Positions 51,057 to 62,400 of a stretch of DNA of 64,000 nt are shown here, piece after piece. Made by a program: the position numbers and the translations under genes. Each line of letters starts with the position of its first letter. Position 1 is the stretch's first letter. The notes beneath the pieces are model-generated. The model worked only from the letters and a program-made list of their open reading frames with translations. It did not search any database and had not been told where the DNA came from. Origin of the DNA: Aurantiochytrium sp. KH105 (Eukaryota; Sar; Bigyra; Thraustochytrida; Thraustochytriidae); contig BGKB01000020.1 of the NCBI GenBank assembly GCA_003116975.1, positions 769,126-833,125 on the forward strand. Direction: 5' to 3'.

Positions 51057-53300
51057 TTATACCACGGCGGTAGAGACAGCGGCGGGTGACTGGGCTGCGT
51101 CACCAAAGTCGGAGACGTCGTCGTCATCATCACTGTCATTCTCGTTTGTGTCGTCATCATCGAGGTCGTCGTCATCGGGACTCTTGTCGATGATCTCGCT
51201 GAGCGTCTGTTCGCGATCCCCGACCCAAAGTGTTCTCTTTGACCTGCGCGCAGCAGCGCTGTCAGGCACAATGGGCTTGAGTTGAAGCCAGTTGTTGGCG
51301 TCGAGGTTGACCAGGTCGGCCGTGTGAAACTTGCCATCATAGGTTTCCCGACGCAGCTCTGGTGCAAAGTCTTCACAGACACGCCGCAGTGTCTCGATCT
51401 TTGCCGAAAGTTGCTCGGCCGAGAGGTCGTATTCCCATGCATCCTTGGCCACCTCCCAGAGCTGAAGATAGGCTTGAGAAAAGGACTTGCGCGAGACGAC
51501 GATGAGATCCTGCTTGAGCACGTAAAAGTTTGCGACCCAGGCGGGCTGATACTTTGCGCGTTTGGACCGCAACCTCCGATTTTCCATGACCTCTTCGTGA
51601 GACTGGACGACCTTGGCGTAAAAGGAGACGAGCTCGCGTTGCGCGGCCTGGCACGCATGCACTCGGGAGATGGTGTTTTGCATGACTGCGATGCACTGCT
51701 CGCGCATGAGGTCAAAGAGCACAAAGTCGCCGCCTTGACCGGCAAGCTCCCAGAGCTGAAAGCTAATGTAAAGCGCGGGCACGAGGTCCTGCATGGCGGC
51801 CAAATACTTGAGCGTGCGCTTCATGATTTCTTCGATGATGGCATCGTCCTTGAATGCCTTGCGAAAGACCTTGAGAAGAAGCTTGCGCGTGAGGGGTGGC
51901 TTTGCATGCGGATCATGCTCGGCAAGCTTTTCCTTGATGCGCGCAGCGGCAGTCTTGTAAATCTCAGGCAGCAGGCCGGACGAAACCTTGTCGTCGTCGA
52001 GCAAAAAGGTGGGCTCTTGCTGGCCATCTTCGTTGGCCGGCGCGGAGGCGTGCGGCGGCAGGCAAAATCGGTTCTGCTGAGACCAGTTGCGAATGTCCAC
52101 GAGAGAGGCCTGCACGTCGCGACTATCGTAGTTGGAGAGGAGGGCTGCGCGGACAAGGGGAACCTCGCAGAGCGAACGCAGGCAGACGTTGGCCATGTTC
52201 TCGTAGTTGACAAAGGTCTGGTTTTTCCAGGAGTTGAGAAGGTCCGTAGGCTGGAGCGATCGAGTCTTGGGGTCGCTGAGTTTGGCGTTCATGGAAAAGA
52301 ATCCGCTGACAATGCGCATTTCGTTGAGCAGAACGTCCTTGAGCAGGTTGCCAAGACGGCCAAGCTTTTCGCGCGAGGCGCGACGACAGTAGCCGCGGTA
52401 CGAATACTCGCGCGCGCGCACGAGGTCTTCGCGTGAGTTGAGCATGAGGCGAAAGAGCTTGTCGTGCGCGATGGGCCGCATACCGCTCTGCAGCGGCATG
52501 GTCGCGGCGCCCCAAACCTCTTTGCGCTGCAGCATTTCGAGATAGCGGATGCGACGCTCGACCTCGCGATAGGTGGCTGCTTCGAAGACGCTCATGACAC
52601 GCAGACGATGCGAGGCCCAGGTCTTGATTTCGTGAAGGCAGAGCGCCAGAGGGGTAATTTGTTCGCGTTTTTTGCGAAGCACCTTGCCAAGGGGCACCGA
52701 GCCGTGGCGCACGCGGAGCTCGCCGCTGGACTGCGCAGAGCAAATGTGCGCAACGATGCTTTGGGCGACCTCGGAAAGGATGCGGTCGGAGTTTTGGGAG
52801 CGAAAGTTGTCCTTCCAGTACTCGAAGTCGAGCGTGGCTTCGAATTGCTGAAAGTCGCGAAAGGGTACGGTGCGCGGCTCTTTTCCTTCGCCATTTTTAG
52901 AGCGCAGAGGCGAGTCGCCGGGTAGAAAGCCTTCTGGGTCGCGGCTAAACATGTGATCGACGCCCCGCGGGAGAGCGGCGTTCTCGCGCTCTGCTTCTGC
53001 TTCGTCTTCAGGGTCTTCCTCGGCGTCGAGCTCGGCGGAGCGTTGCTGATACGGCTGGGAGGTGGCCGACGTGGCGCGCGCGATCATGGTTGCAGAACGG
53101 ACGAGGTCGCTGCCGAGCAGGTTGGCGAATGTGTCGCTCTGCGCGAGGCGGAGCATGTCCGCCGCGGTCTCCTCGGTCTCGTCGTCGAGCGGGTCCACGA
53201 GAGCTGCCTTGTAGCACACAAGAATTTCCTTCATTTGATGCTGCTCGTTGTGTTTCCACTTGTCGGGCGGGGCGCCCATCATGGTAGACATGTCCGGCAT
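51057..53300 (-). CDS. Unrecognised alpha-helical protein with acidic tail
   Basis: The ATG at 53300 gives 747 residues (MPDMSTMMGAPPDKW...); frame upstream starts only at a TTG. The sequence is mainly helical and rich in charged residues. Visible blocks are an N-terminal helical segment (~15-75), a disordered Arg/Glu/Pro stretch (~80-140), and a well-ordered region (~150-700) with many Trp and Tyr (FEYWKDNF, WASHRLRVM, YRGYCRRASREKLGRL, FQLWELAGQGGDFVLF, LQLWEVAKDAWEYD). A poly-Asp/Glu tail (~715-747) closes it. There is no membrane helix, catalytic motif or zinc cluster. I do not recognise the family. Length, codon use and a clean single frame make it a real gene. Confidence 0.85.
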   Translation of the reverse strand: MPDMSTMMGAPPDKWKHNEQHQMKEILVCYKAALVDPLDDETEETAADMLRLAQSDTFANLLGSDLVRSATMIARATSATSQPYQQRSAELDAEEDPEDEAEAERENAALPRGVDHMFSRDPEGFLPGDSPLRSKNGEGKEPRTVPFRDFQQFEATLDFEYWKDNFRSQNSDRILSEVAQSIVAHICSAQSSGELRVRHGSVPLGKVLRKKREQITPLALCLHEIKTWASHRLRVMSVFEAATYREVERRIRYLEMLQRKEVWGAATMPLQSGMRPIAHDKLFRLMLNSREDLVRAREYSYRGYCRRASREKLGRLGNLLKDVLLNEMRIVSGFFSMNAKLSDPKTRSLQPTDLLNSWKNQTFVNYENMANVCLRSLCEVPLVRAALLSNYDSRDVQASLVDIRNWSQQNRFCLPPHASAPANEDGQQEPTFLLDDDKVSSGLLPEIYKTAAARIKEKLAEHDPHAKPPLTRKLLLKVFRKAFKDDAIIEEIMKRTLKYLAAMQDLVPALYISFQLWELAGQGGDFVLFDLMREQCIAVMQNTISRVHACQAAQRELVSFYAKVVQSHEEVMENRRLRSKRAKYQPAWVANFYVLKQDLIVVSRKSFSQAYLQLWEVAKDAWEYDLSAEQLSAKIETLRRVCEDFAPELRRETYDGKFHTADLVNLDANNWLQLKPIVPDSAAARRSKRTLWVGDREQTLSEIIDKSPDDDDLDDDDTNENDSDDDDDVSDFGDAAQSPAAVSTAVV

Positions 53301-54049
53301 TGTCGCGGCTGTCTGCGCGTTCCTCGACGACAAAACTATGCTACTACCCAAGCTCGACCTCGAACGGCTTGCCTAATTGGAGAGCCCTGGCGCGTGCGGC
53401 GGCACTGCACAAGCCGTCCGGCTACGACGTCTCCCGTTTCCTCTTTTCCCTTGCGTGTGCTCCCACTCCTCACGCGCGCGCGCGCTCTCTCGCCGCGACC
53501 GTCCGCGTGCCTCTGTCCTCGCTTCCGTGCGCGCAGGGCAGAGCGCAGCAGTAGGCCACGCACGTGCACGCGCTTCCGGGCCAAAGCGAGACTGGTTTTC
53601 GCTGCTGCTTCTTGCACGGCAAGTAGTACTTAGGAATAGCTTTCAACAAGTGGGCCAATGAAGCTTTATTGGCTGCTTCTAGTTTCTTACTTTCTTTTTC
53701 ATTTTCTTTTGGCCTGCCACTGCACGTGCACGACGGACTCGTAGAGTTTAGCGTATATAACAAAGATTGTTTTCTTCACTTATTAGTTGCATCCGCATAC
53801 GTAGGCTGCTGCTAGCAGTACTACCTACGAGGAGAGGGGACCTTGCGCACACCGGCGCCTTGCGCGCGCCCACACGCACACCTGGCTGAGGTATGGAAGG
53901 AGAAAAGCCAGCCATTTTTAGTAGTTGAATCGCGCGCGCCAGCGAACAATCGGCGGATACAAGTCAAGGCAATCAGTATAGAGCAGCAAGATAAACGTAT
54001 AATAGAACAGCAACAAAAAGGATTAGGATTAAGAGATATGATGAAGTGA
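53301..54049. other. Intergenic region
   Basis: 0.75 kb between the start of the unrecognised gene and the stop of the phosphatase, both minus strand. A GTATATAA element at 53752 is TATA-like but its orientation and distance fit neither gene well. No coding frame of note. Confidence 0.5.
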
Positions 54050-56053
54050 TCAATAGCCGGCCTCGTAGGACCCCCAAAAGTCGTCGGACTCGGCGTCCTC
54101 GTGCTCGATGACAATTTCGACAGTGGAGGCATGAGAGGCGGTCTTGCGAGATTGAACAAAGGCTCTGGCTTTGGCCACGGATGCATCCTCATTGATGCGG
54201 TCCTCGAGCCGTGAACCGAGCCAAATGTAGGCACGCTCGAAAACGAGCGGCGCGTTTGCCGAAGGCGGCGGGGCATCATCACGGTCCTTGACGAGCAAAA
54301 CAAACATGGCCTCACTGGCAAGATCGTCCGAGTCGTAATTTTCGAGCCTTGCCCAGTGATCCTCGTGATGCTCGTTCTCGTACCAGCCATAGAGCTCGAC
54401 CACGTAACGCTCGGCGGCTCGACGAATCTTGTCGGCGGACGCCACAATGCTGCGGTGGGAATCCTTGGAAACATGCCTGGGCGAGCTTGTGCGACCACCA
54501 TACTCCTCGTCATACTTGCCAAGGTCCTGGTCAACGTCTGTGTCGTCCATTTCCTCTGCGTCTGCAGCATCGACGCCCAGAGCAACCCAGAAGTTTTTGT
54601 GGATCTCTGGATCTTGGTCCTGGCAATAGGCGATGTGGTGATTCTTGAAAAAGGGCAAGAGGTCGACGGACCATCCGATCCACTTTTCTGCGGCTGAGAC
54701 AAAGTCGGCCTCGTGCTCGCAGCGCGGACCCGACCAGATGAAGCAGGTTGAGGTGCGATATTCGTGGAGCACAAAGACACCCCTTGCATCAAGTTCAGTG
54801 GGACGCGCCGTGACGGGACGAGTTGTCTCGCGCGTGTCATAGCACAGCTTGAGAACGAGCGAAGGGTCCTTGTTGGAGTGAGGCGCGATGCGGTACAGCT
54901 CAGGTTTGCGCGGCTCCTGGCGCAAGTACCGCTGGAACTCCATGAGCTGAGCCACAAAGCCGGCGTTGGGGTTACAGACGGGGCGTTTGGCCTTGACAAT
55001 GTCAAAGGCTTCTTCAAAGGTGGCCCCATCCTTCCACATCATGTAGGCGATGACAACGGTACATGACCGGCTGACGCCCATATGGCAATGAACAAAGCAG
55101 GATCCGCTCGAGGTGCGCGCCTTTTCAATGTACATGATTGCCTCGAGAAGAAAGGGTAGAATGCTCTCGTTGGCACTATCAATGACTTCGAGGGCGAGAT
55201 AGTCGAACTCGCCCGTGTCTTGGTGGTAGTTTTTACAGACGGTGTGGGCCATGTTGAGAATGTGGGTGACGCCGGCTTCGTGGAGCACCTCTTTGTTGCG
55301 GGCAACCCAGTCTCCGCTGACGGAGAGCCAGGGATAGATGACTGAGGCTTCCTTGCTGCACTTGCGTGCGTCCTCGATGGCCTTTTGCCGTACGGTATCC
55401 ATGCCGGTCTCTTGGGGCGCCGAGGCGGCGATGACGGTCGTCGAAGTCGTTGGGCCCGAAGATTTCTTAAGCGTCGCTTTAGCAAAGTCCCCGGGGTTGA
55501 AGACGGGGCGGAGCGGCATGCCGCCACCGCCGCCAGCAGCACCTGCGAAGGCCGCGGCAAGGGGGTGCGGAGGTCTACCGGAGCCGGCCCCTGGCGCGCC
55601 CGACGTGGGGCCCGAACCCGATGAAGCCGCGTTCTTTTTCAGGGCGGCCTGCATCGCGAGGGCGCCGGGACTAATCATGGGGGGTGGCCTGCGCACGCCA
55701 TCATCGCTGTCATCGTGTTCGACATCTTCCTGGGCCTTTCGCCTCGAGTTCTTTTGTTTTTGCTTTTGTGCAAGGGCATCGGCCTGCTGCGCGCCCTTGG
55801 CCGCCCTCGAGCGTTTGGTGTCCTCGCTGTGGCGGCCGGACTTGGTCTTTGAGGCCCGCGCGGGGGCCGGTCCCCTGAGCGCGTTGGACTTTCGGTCCGA
55901 GGACCGGGCGCCGCCGGTCTTGCTGCTGCTGCTGCCGAAGCCCATCTTGTACTGGCTCGTGCGTCTCGGCGTGCTGGGCACGGCGCCCACGCGCACCTCT
56001 TCGCGGTCGCTCTTGCGCACGACGCTGCCTCCCTGGCTGGACTTGTTGCCCAT
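54050..56053 (-). CDS. Dual-specificity phosphatase with gelsolin-like C-terminus (plant MKP1-like)
   Basis: The ATG at 56053 (MGNKSSQGG) gives 667 residues; the frame runs on upstream through a GC-rich stretch containing one ambiguous base at 56059. The start fits an N-myristoylation signal (Gly2, Ser6). A basic, disordered N-terminus (~1-215) leads to the DSP domain (~232-385) with general acid Asp292 and the signature His322-Cys323-HMGVS-Arg. A gelsolin-like region follows (~405-540, RGVFVLHEYRTSTCFIW...) with the aromatic pattern of plant MKP1, and a further acidic region continues to 667 with a possible second gelsolin-like repeat. MKP1-type phosphatases dephosphorylate MAP kinases in stress signalling. 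Catalytic residues look intact, so activity is expected; the partner kinase is unknown. Confidence 0.87.
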   Translation of the reverse strand: MGNKSSQGGSVVRKSDREEVRVGAVPSTPRRTSQYKMGFGSSSSKTGGARSSDRKSNALRGPAPARASKTKSGRHSEDTKRSRAAKGAQQADALAQKQKQKNSRRKAQEDVEHDDSDDGVRRPPPMISPGALAMQAALKKNAASSGSGPTSGAPGAGSGRPPHPLAAAFAGAAGGGGGMPLRPVFNPGDFAKATLKKSSGPTTSTTVIAASAPQETGMDTVRQKAIEDARKCSKEASVIYPWLSVSGDWVARNKEVLHEAGVTHILNMAHTVCKNYHQDTGEFDYLALEVIDSANESILPFLLEAIMYIEKARTSSGSCFVHCHMGVSRSCTVVIAYMMWKDGATFEEAFDIVKAKRPVCNPNAGFVAQLMEFQRYLRQEPRKPELYRIAPHSNKDPSLVLKLCYDTRETTRPVTARPTELDARGVFVLHEYRTSTCFIWSGPRCEHEADFVSAAEKWIGWSVDLLPFFKNHHIAYCQDQDPEIHKNFWVALGVDAADAEEMDDTDVDQDLGKYDEEYGGRTSSPRHVSKDSHRSIVASADKIRRAAERYVVELYGWYENEHHEDHWARLENYDSDDLASEAMFVLLVKDRDDAPPPSANAPLVFERAYIWLGSRLEDRINEDASVAKARAFVQSRKTASHASTVEIVIEHEDAESDDFWGSYEAGY

Positions 56054-57471
56054 GGACCNGGCGTGCGTGCGTGCGGGCGGGCGGGCGGGCGGGCCTGGCG
56101 CGACTGCCGGGCCGCGCGAGCTCGTCTGGAGCGCGCGAGGTGAAAGCGCCCCTCGCGGCTTTCCGCCTCTCCCTTCCCCGCTCGCGTCGCGCGCCAAGGC
56201 GGACGCGCGGGGGGGAGGCGGCGGGCGGGAGGGTCGCCGGCGGGGCGCGCGCGGGGGGAGCGAGCGAGGGCCGCGGGGGCGTCGACGCCGGTCGGCGGCG
56301 CGCGAGAGGTCGCGCTCGCTCGCTTGCGAGGCTCGATCGCAGTCTGCGCTGCACGCGGGAGAGAGCGGGCACGTAGGAGGGGCCTAGGAGGGCGTACCGC
56401 GTTCTCTTCCGTTCTCGCGCGGGTGCGCACCCGGTGGCGGGGCGCTAGGAAGGCCTATGCGCGTGCGTTCTCTTTGCGGGAGAGCGAAACGCATGCATCC
56501 TTTGTCTTTGTCTGTCCTTATCACGTTCTTCATTGTATACAACCACCTGGCCACTCCAACTCGCGCTGGAGCTGGAGCTGGAGCTGGGGTTGAAGAGGCG
56601 AGGCAGGTGCAGCTTGGCTGGCGGTCGTTCATCGTCCGCTCTGCGCGGCAGGATGGCCGCGAGTGGAACTGCAGCAAGGCACCCTTGGCGACCTCACCTC
56701 CTTGCGAACTTGAAGAACTCGAAGCACGGCCTGTATACCAAGCCATTCGTGTCAAGCCGTGCCCTGCCCTGCCACAGCCATGGCCCCGCGCTGCCCTGCG
56801 ATGCGATGCGACGCCACGCCACTCCATCCTATGCCGTGCCTCGGACAAAGCGCCATCCGCTCTCCTCTCACGGCAGCACCTCCGGCGGCCAGCGGCGCGA
56901 GCCCTCCTGGACGGAGAGATGGATGGATGTTCGGATGCACGTGCGCGCACGCAAGCCTCGCAGCAGCAGCAGCAGCAGCAACAACGACAACAACCGGCAG
57001 CAGCAGCTGCAGCAGCAGCAGCAGCAGCACAGCAGCTGCAAAGCGCCTTTCGCTCGCGCGGCCGGGCAGGGCGAGGGCGGTCGAAGGGCGCGGGCGGCGC
57101 GGCGTGCAGCGGAGGAGCGCGGGAGCAGATGGAGCGGGAGCGGGATAGCGCCTCCTCCGGGACGGACAGTCCGCGGCGCAGGAGCGAGGGAGCTGGAGAT
57201 GGCCTCGGGACGCGGCGCGGGCGAGCTCTGGGCGGCCGGCAAGGCGGCTTCGGGCTGGCGCAGCGCGGCGCAGCGGGGAAGGCGAGCGAGCGAGCGAGCG
57301 AGCCAGACAGCTAGACGGTGAGACAGTCAAGCCGCGAGTCGGCGGGCTTCGACGTGCCTTGGAGAACGAGGTGGTCTCTCTCGGTCCTCGCGGGGGCTGC
57401 ACGTCGAGGAGCAAGGAGGAAAACTCTGGGCAGGCAGGCAGGCAGGCAGGCAGGCAGACGAGGACGGCAAG
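56054..57471. promoter_or_regulatory. Divergent intergenic region (phosphatase / BAR protein)
   Basis: 1.4 kb between divergent starts. Very GC-rich near the phosphatase. It contains GAGCTG hexamers (56566-56590), CAG tracts (56962-57031), a GAGC run (57280-57304) and a GGCA run (57430-57457) just before the BAR start. Frames up to ~285 codons here are repeat-driven and without family motifs. Confidence 0.5.
56059..56059. other. Ambiguous base (N)
   Basis: The only N in the window, 6 bp upstream of the phosphatase ATG, in a CGTGCGTGCGGGCGGG-type GC-rich repeat. It marks a local assembly or read problem and does not affect the chosen CDS. Confidence 0.98.
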
Positions 57472-59172
57472 ATGAAGCAGATGAAGCGGCTCAAGCGAAA
57501 GCTCCTGGTGCAAATTCGCAGCCGAGGCGGGCCCGAGAGCGTCGCGCACGACCGGGAATTTCTACGATCGCAGGAACAGTTTTACGAATCGGAAAAGTCG
57601 CTTCGCAGGGTGCAAGCCGCAATGGTGGCGTGGGCTGGCGCGCTCGATGCCCTCAGCTCGTGCAGCCAGACGCTTGCCGAAGAGCTCGCACGCCACACCA
57701 TTCTCGTGACGCGACCCACCGAACCTGCGGATCACGGACGAGGCGACCCGGCAACCTTTTGCCGCGCGCTGCAGGCCATGATGTCCGCCACCGAATCCGT
57801 GGCGAGACCTGCGCATGCCGTCTTCGTTTCGGGCGCCCTGCGACCGCTCATGGAGACCTTTGCGAGCGACGTCAGTGCAATGCACGCGCGCCTCAACGGC
57901 CGCAAGAAAAAGCTCGAGGTCTACTCGGTCCTGCGCAAACGACATCCCCGATACGGAAGCACGCCCACCCCTCCCGATCGCGCGAACGCCTCGCCCGAAA
58001 GCAAGCACGGACACTTTGCACGCAAGGCAAGCGGAAGCAGTAGCGCGAGCGCAGAAATCTTTACGGCGACGGACGAGGAAGCTCGCACTGACGCCAAAAC
58101 GAAGCGAGAGCGCGTCGATGCTGCCGAACGTGCCCTGAGCGAGGCTACCGAAAGCTGCCTTCTTGGTCTTCGCTCGTTTCGCGAAAAGGAGATCCGGCGG
58201 CTTCCAGAATCCATTGGCATGGCCATCGGGTGCTACCACGGGTTCGCTGTGCGACTGGCGGCCCTTCTGGCACCCTATTTGCCGCAATTCCCCCGGGCTG
58301 CTTGCGCTGTTGTCGACATTACGCACGCAGCATCCATTACAAAAGACCGCGCGTTACAGCGCAAGCTCGTTCAAATCGAGGCTGCAAGTGCAGAAGTGGC
58401 AATGGCGAAAATGAACCTTGCTCCCGCAGCCTTTCCTTCCCCGAACAATTCCTCGCCCACTACTCATGCCGCAAAGTCAGCGACCACGCAGCAGCAATCA
58501 CAGCAATCACAGCAACAGCAACAACCAGAACGCAAGGGTCGCCGAAGCCGTCGGTTCCGTGGCGTCTCGGCGTCCTCATCTTCATCGTCCTCCTCATCTT
58601 CATCGCACGCCAACTCTGGTCCCGGGTCCCCGCCTCCGCACACGTTATCCGTTAGTGTACCTCAGATTCCCGCGGACCGATCGGGTCGTCTGCGCAGTCT
58701 CATTGCTGCTGCCTCGGTGCCCACGAGCCCACGACGCGCGAAGATTCGTGCTCAGCATGAAACCCATCACCGACTCTCGCAACCCATCTCCAATCCAGAG
58801 ACGAGTGATCTTGGCCATGACGAAGATGATGAGGCAGGATCTCGACGAGGAGAAAGCCCCCGACCAGTATCAGAAGCAATAGCAGCAACAACAAGAGATG
58901 GAAAAGAGGACCGCAAGGAGAAGGACGAGGACGACGAGGACGACGAAGACGACGACGAGGAGGAAGACGAAGAAGGGGACGGGGATTTGAATGCCTCTGC
59001 ATCTTGGTGCGAGCGCATCGCTCTTTTTGGAGAAGCCGTCGGCCCCGACAAGGCTTACATTCCTCAGCGAACCTGTCCATTGGCCTCGACAGGGGAGGAT
59101 CTTTCGGCGATACCACCTCCGGGGTCCACCGCGATTGGTTTCACAACCTTGCACGAAGAATTTCGAATGTAA
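57472..59172 (+). CDS. BAR-domain (amphiphysin-like) membrane-curvature protein
   Basis: The ATG at 57472 (MKQMKRLKRKLL) gives 566 residues; a second ATG lies at codon 4. The basic amphipathic N-terminus could insert in membranes. A BAR-like three-helix region spans ~25-310, with FLRSQEQFYESEKSLRRVQ, ALDALSSCSQTLAEEL and the long helix ERVDAAERALSEATESC, interrupted by a disordered Ser-rich loop (~160-200). This is followed by SIGMAIGCYHGFAVRLAALLAPYLPQ. The C-terminal ~250 residues are Gln/Ser-rich, then Arg/Pro-rich, then a run of Asp/Glu, with no SH3. BAR dimers bind and bend membranes, often with actin factors in endocytosis; a membrane-trafficking role is inferred. The helix pattern fits BAR, but I would not exclude an IMD/F-BAR relative. 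Confidence 0.65.
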   Translation: MKQMKRLKRKLLVQIRSRGGPESVAHDREFLRSQEQFYESEKSLRRVQAAMVAWAGALDALSSCSQTLAEELARHTILVTRPTEPADHGRGDPATFCRALQAMMSATESVARPAHAVFVSGALRPLMETFASDVSAMHARLNGRKKKLEVYSVLRKRHPRYGSTPTPPDRANASPESKHGHFARKASGSSSASAEIFTATDEEARTDAKTKRERVDAAERALSEATESCLLGLRSFREKEIRRLPESIGMAIGCYHGFAVRLAALLAPYLPQFPRAACAVVDITHAASITKDRALQRKLVQIEAASAEVAMAKMNLAPAAFPSPNNSSPTTHAAKSATTQQQSQQSQQQQQPERKGRRSRRFRGVSASSSSSSSSSSSHANSGPGSPPPHTLSVSVPQIPADRSGRLRSLIAAASVPTSPRRAKIRAQHETHHRLSQPISNPETSDLGHDEDDEAGSRRGESPRPVSEAIAATTRDGKEDRKEKDEDDEDDEDDDEEEDEEGDGDLNASASWCERIALFGEAVGPDKAYIPQRTCPLASTGEDLSAIPPPGSTAIGFTTLHEEFRM

Positions 59173-59475
59173 AATGTTGAGTCCTACTTTATATTTCCTT
59201 TTATCCGGATGGGCCCCCGCCTTTACAAGTGACTTGGCAGGGAACACAACATATTTGGTCAAGGCACTTCTGAAGGGAAAAAAAAAACACGTCATCCCGA
59301 TGCATTTCACTCCTTGTTCTTGTACGCACGGCCAGCGCCAACAAGTGTACTTTCATTTGTCTTTTCATCAAAGGCCTTCTTCGACTCTCAGACAATGAAC
59401 ACGGCCCTTTTCGTCGCAGGCTACAACGACATTGCCGAGACCAACTGCGACTTTCCCCCATACACCCCAGATGTG
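59173..59475. other. Convergent 3' intergenic region
   Basis: 303 bp between two stop codons. No notable structure and no gene. Confidence 0.6.
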
Positions 59476-62400
59476 TTAGTCACTTTCGATGAAGCCAAGC
59501 TCAAACAGCTTAGAACTATGAAACCCTTCCCTTCTTCTCGCTTTCACGATCGCATCGTCGACGGGAGTGGTGATTGGCTTGCGCCGCCAACCGCGACGCC
59601 GCCAACCGCAACTTCGACCTCGACCTCGACCTGCAGAGGCTGCTGAATCAGAATGGAGCGAATACAATTCGTCGTGGAGACCTCCATCTTGCCCCACACT
59701 ACGGACGATACGCAACGTGTCGCCGACAAAATCGATGTACTTGATCTTGCCCCCTTTTCCTATTTGGGGAGTGCGAAGTTGCTCTCCCGTAAGAATGTCC
59801 CAGATGCCCAACAACGAAGTGCTATCCCACCAATTGAGCTCCCTAACAAATGCGACATAAGAGTTCCCCAACAAGGGGTACCCATAAATTTGAGAGTGAA
59901 GGTTTCTCAAGTTTAGGTCTATCGCATTGACAAGGTCTCCAGTTTTGAGGTCCCACACGTAGATAAAGCCCGACCTCTCACCCGCCAGATCTCCAACGAT
60001 TGAGGTCGTGACCGCACGAGCACCAAACGTGCGAGGAATGGATTCGCCTTGTGACCGAGCTGGCTCTTTGCATGAAGACAGATCAGCAAGATTCCATTCA
60101 AGAATGCTTGCCTCTACCTTGGTATCATCGTCACGATTCGTGACTGCACATGCCAAAAGAACGTCGTCCAGAACTGCCAATGAATAAATATAAGAGTCAG
60201 ATAAAGGCATCTCGAGGTGCTGCTGACAAGTTGCTGCACCCCAAACAAGAAGTTTGCCCTTGTTTTGTAGATGCAGAAAGCAAATGATCCATTTGCTGGT
60301 GAAAAGGACGAACTCCGGAAAGCCAGACCTGCACTCGAGCTCCCGTAAAAGCTCTCCATTTTCAGCATCCCAAATGCGCACGACTGAATCTTCTGCCCCT
60401 GTGACAATGCTCGCAGGAGATGCCGCGACGGTCGTGACCGATGTGGAATGACGCAGCTCATGGAGCTGAGTTCCTGTCTCTAGATCCCAAACGCGCGCGG
60501 TCTCGTCCGAAGACGCAGTCGCGACCCGCGAAACTGAGATGGCTATGCCCTCGATAGGCTTCGTGTGACCACTCAATACGTGCATTTTCTCGCCTGTATC
60601 CACATCCCAGACCTGAGGCTCGAAAAGCGGCACTCGCCGATGTAACCAATGCTCGCAGATGACGAGACGCGACCCCTCGAGAAGAGCGAACACGTTGACA
60701 TTCTTCGCTTTGATTTCGCGCAGAACTTGCCCTGTCTCGACGTTGACAATGTACGCAGTTCTCCCCACGGCAAATACTGCACGAGACCCAGAAATATCAA
60801 TGGAGGTTGCCCATTCCTTCGCCTTCTGCGGACAAGCAAGGGGAAAGATCCAAGAGTGAAGGTGTTCGCGGGAAGTCATGTCCCACAAATGGGCCCATCC
60901 ATTTGCTTGAAGGCAAATAACGCGTGAGCCTTCGATTGTGACCCACTTGAAAGCGTCACCATCCTCGTAAGGGAGTATTTTCGAAACAAGGCGATCACGA
61001 GGCCGGTACCGGGGATGGGGCAGGCTTTGTCGAATGGGCCTGAGCCATTTGCCAGGAGGGGCTTGCATGCTGGTATACAGTGGGTCGTTTCGGTCCCTAT
61101 GCGGGTCAAAACGCGCGAGAATCTGGGGTGCCAGCTGGCGAGGGTCTCGGGCAAGCTCCAGCACCGCTTTGTGCAACAGCTGCGGCGTTAGCGTTCCAGC
61201 TGTCTCGTACAGGGCAGCCTCTTTGCAAAATTGAACCAAGGCAGTGAGGTGTTTGTACCTTTCCTCGAGCGTATCACCCTGATCAATGGCTTGCTGGACC
61301 CAGGAGAAATCATTAAGGAGCGAGACGGTTTGGTCAAATTGACCACATGCAATGAGATGAAAGAGAACGTGGCGCAACGAGTAGTCATCCTCGGCGTTTG
61401 CCAGGCAAAGGGCTGCCAGACTCTCGTGCCCCAGTTCGCAGTCCACGCTTTGGTCGCCGCTTTCGTCCTTGTTCGTGAGCCAGCACGCTACAGAGGGATG
61501 TACCAGTGAGTAGCGACCGCGCGCGTTTTGCACAATGATGCCCGATGCCTGGTCGAGGGTCTTTTCAGTCTCGGCGTGATCTTCGAGGCCCAGCAAGGCC
61601 TGTATGAACTCGATATGCAAGGGCTCGCGCGCCGCCGCAAGAGGCGCGAGCAAAGCGGTGTACCGGTCGCTTTTTTCGTCATTTAGACTTGCTTGAAGCT
61701 GGTAAAAGGCTTTCGAGCGCATGGCATTTAGACCTCGAGGAATGAGATCATGATCCTCGACGTCTGAGAGAGTCAGCATGCACTTGGATGAAGCGACTTG
61801 CGCTCTTCTCAACACACACGAAAGAAATCCTGCCCAGAGGAAGCTGCCCTGAGAAGACTCGGCCAAGACGTTTGTGCATGCGTCCAAGTGCTCGGGATCG
61901 ACCACGTTTTCCATGTCTCGGAGCAAAGACGCGACGTGACATTGCATATCAAAGAGATTGTCAGGATCCAGAGGGTTCAGGGGGTCTAGCGTCTTGTGCT
62001 CGAGCGCTTCATTGAAGATAAAATGCTGCAAATCAACTTGAACCTCAGACTCTTTTCGTGTGCTGACGAGAAAGGGGAGCCACCACGAGTCTGGGTTTCG
62101 GGACCAAGGGCCAAGGACGTGCTTGACGAATGCACTGCCATCATCGCACTCATCAATTGCGTCAATGACAATGACGAGACGTGTCTCCTCGTCGTACTGA
62201 ATATCACGGGCCGGTCGAGCTAGAAAGTGTCTGTAGAGCTCCGAGAGTGTAAGCTTGTCAAAGAGTTTCTTTGACTCACCATTGTCACAATCTACATCAA
62301 GGAGAAAGTGATGCGAAAGAACCTCTCTCACAGCCTGTGCAAAATTGTCCACGGACTCACACAGTTGCCAGATGATGTTGACCAACGCTTGCTTGGCTGA

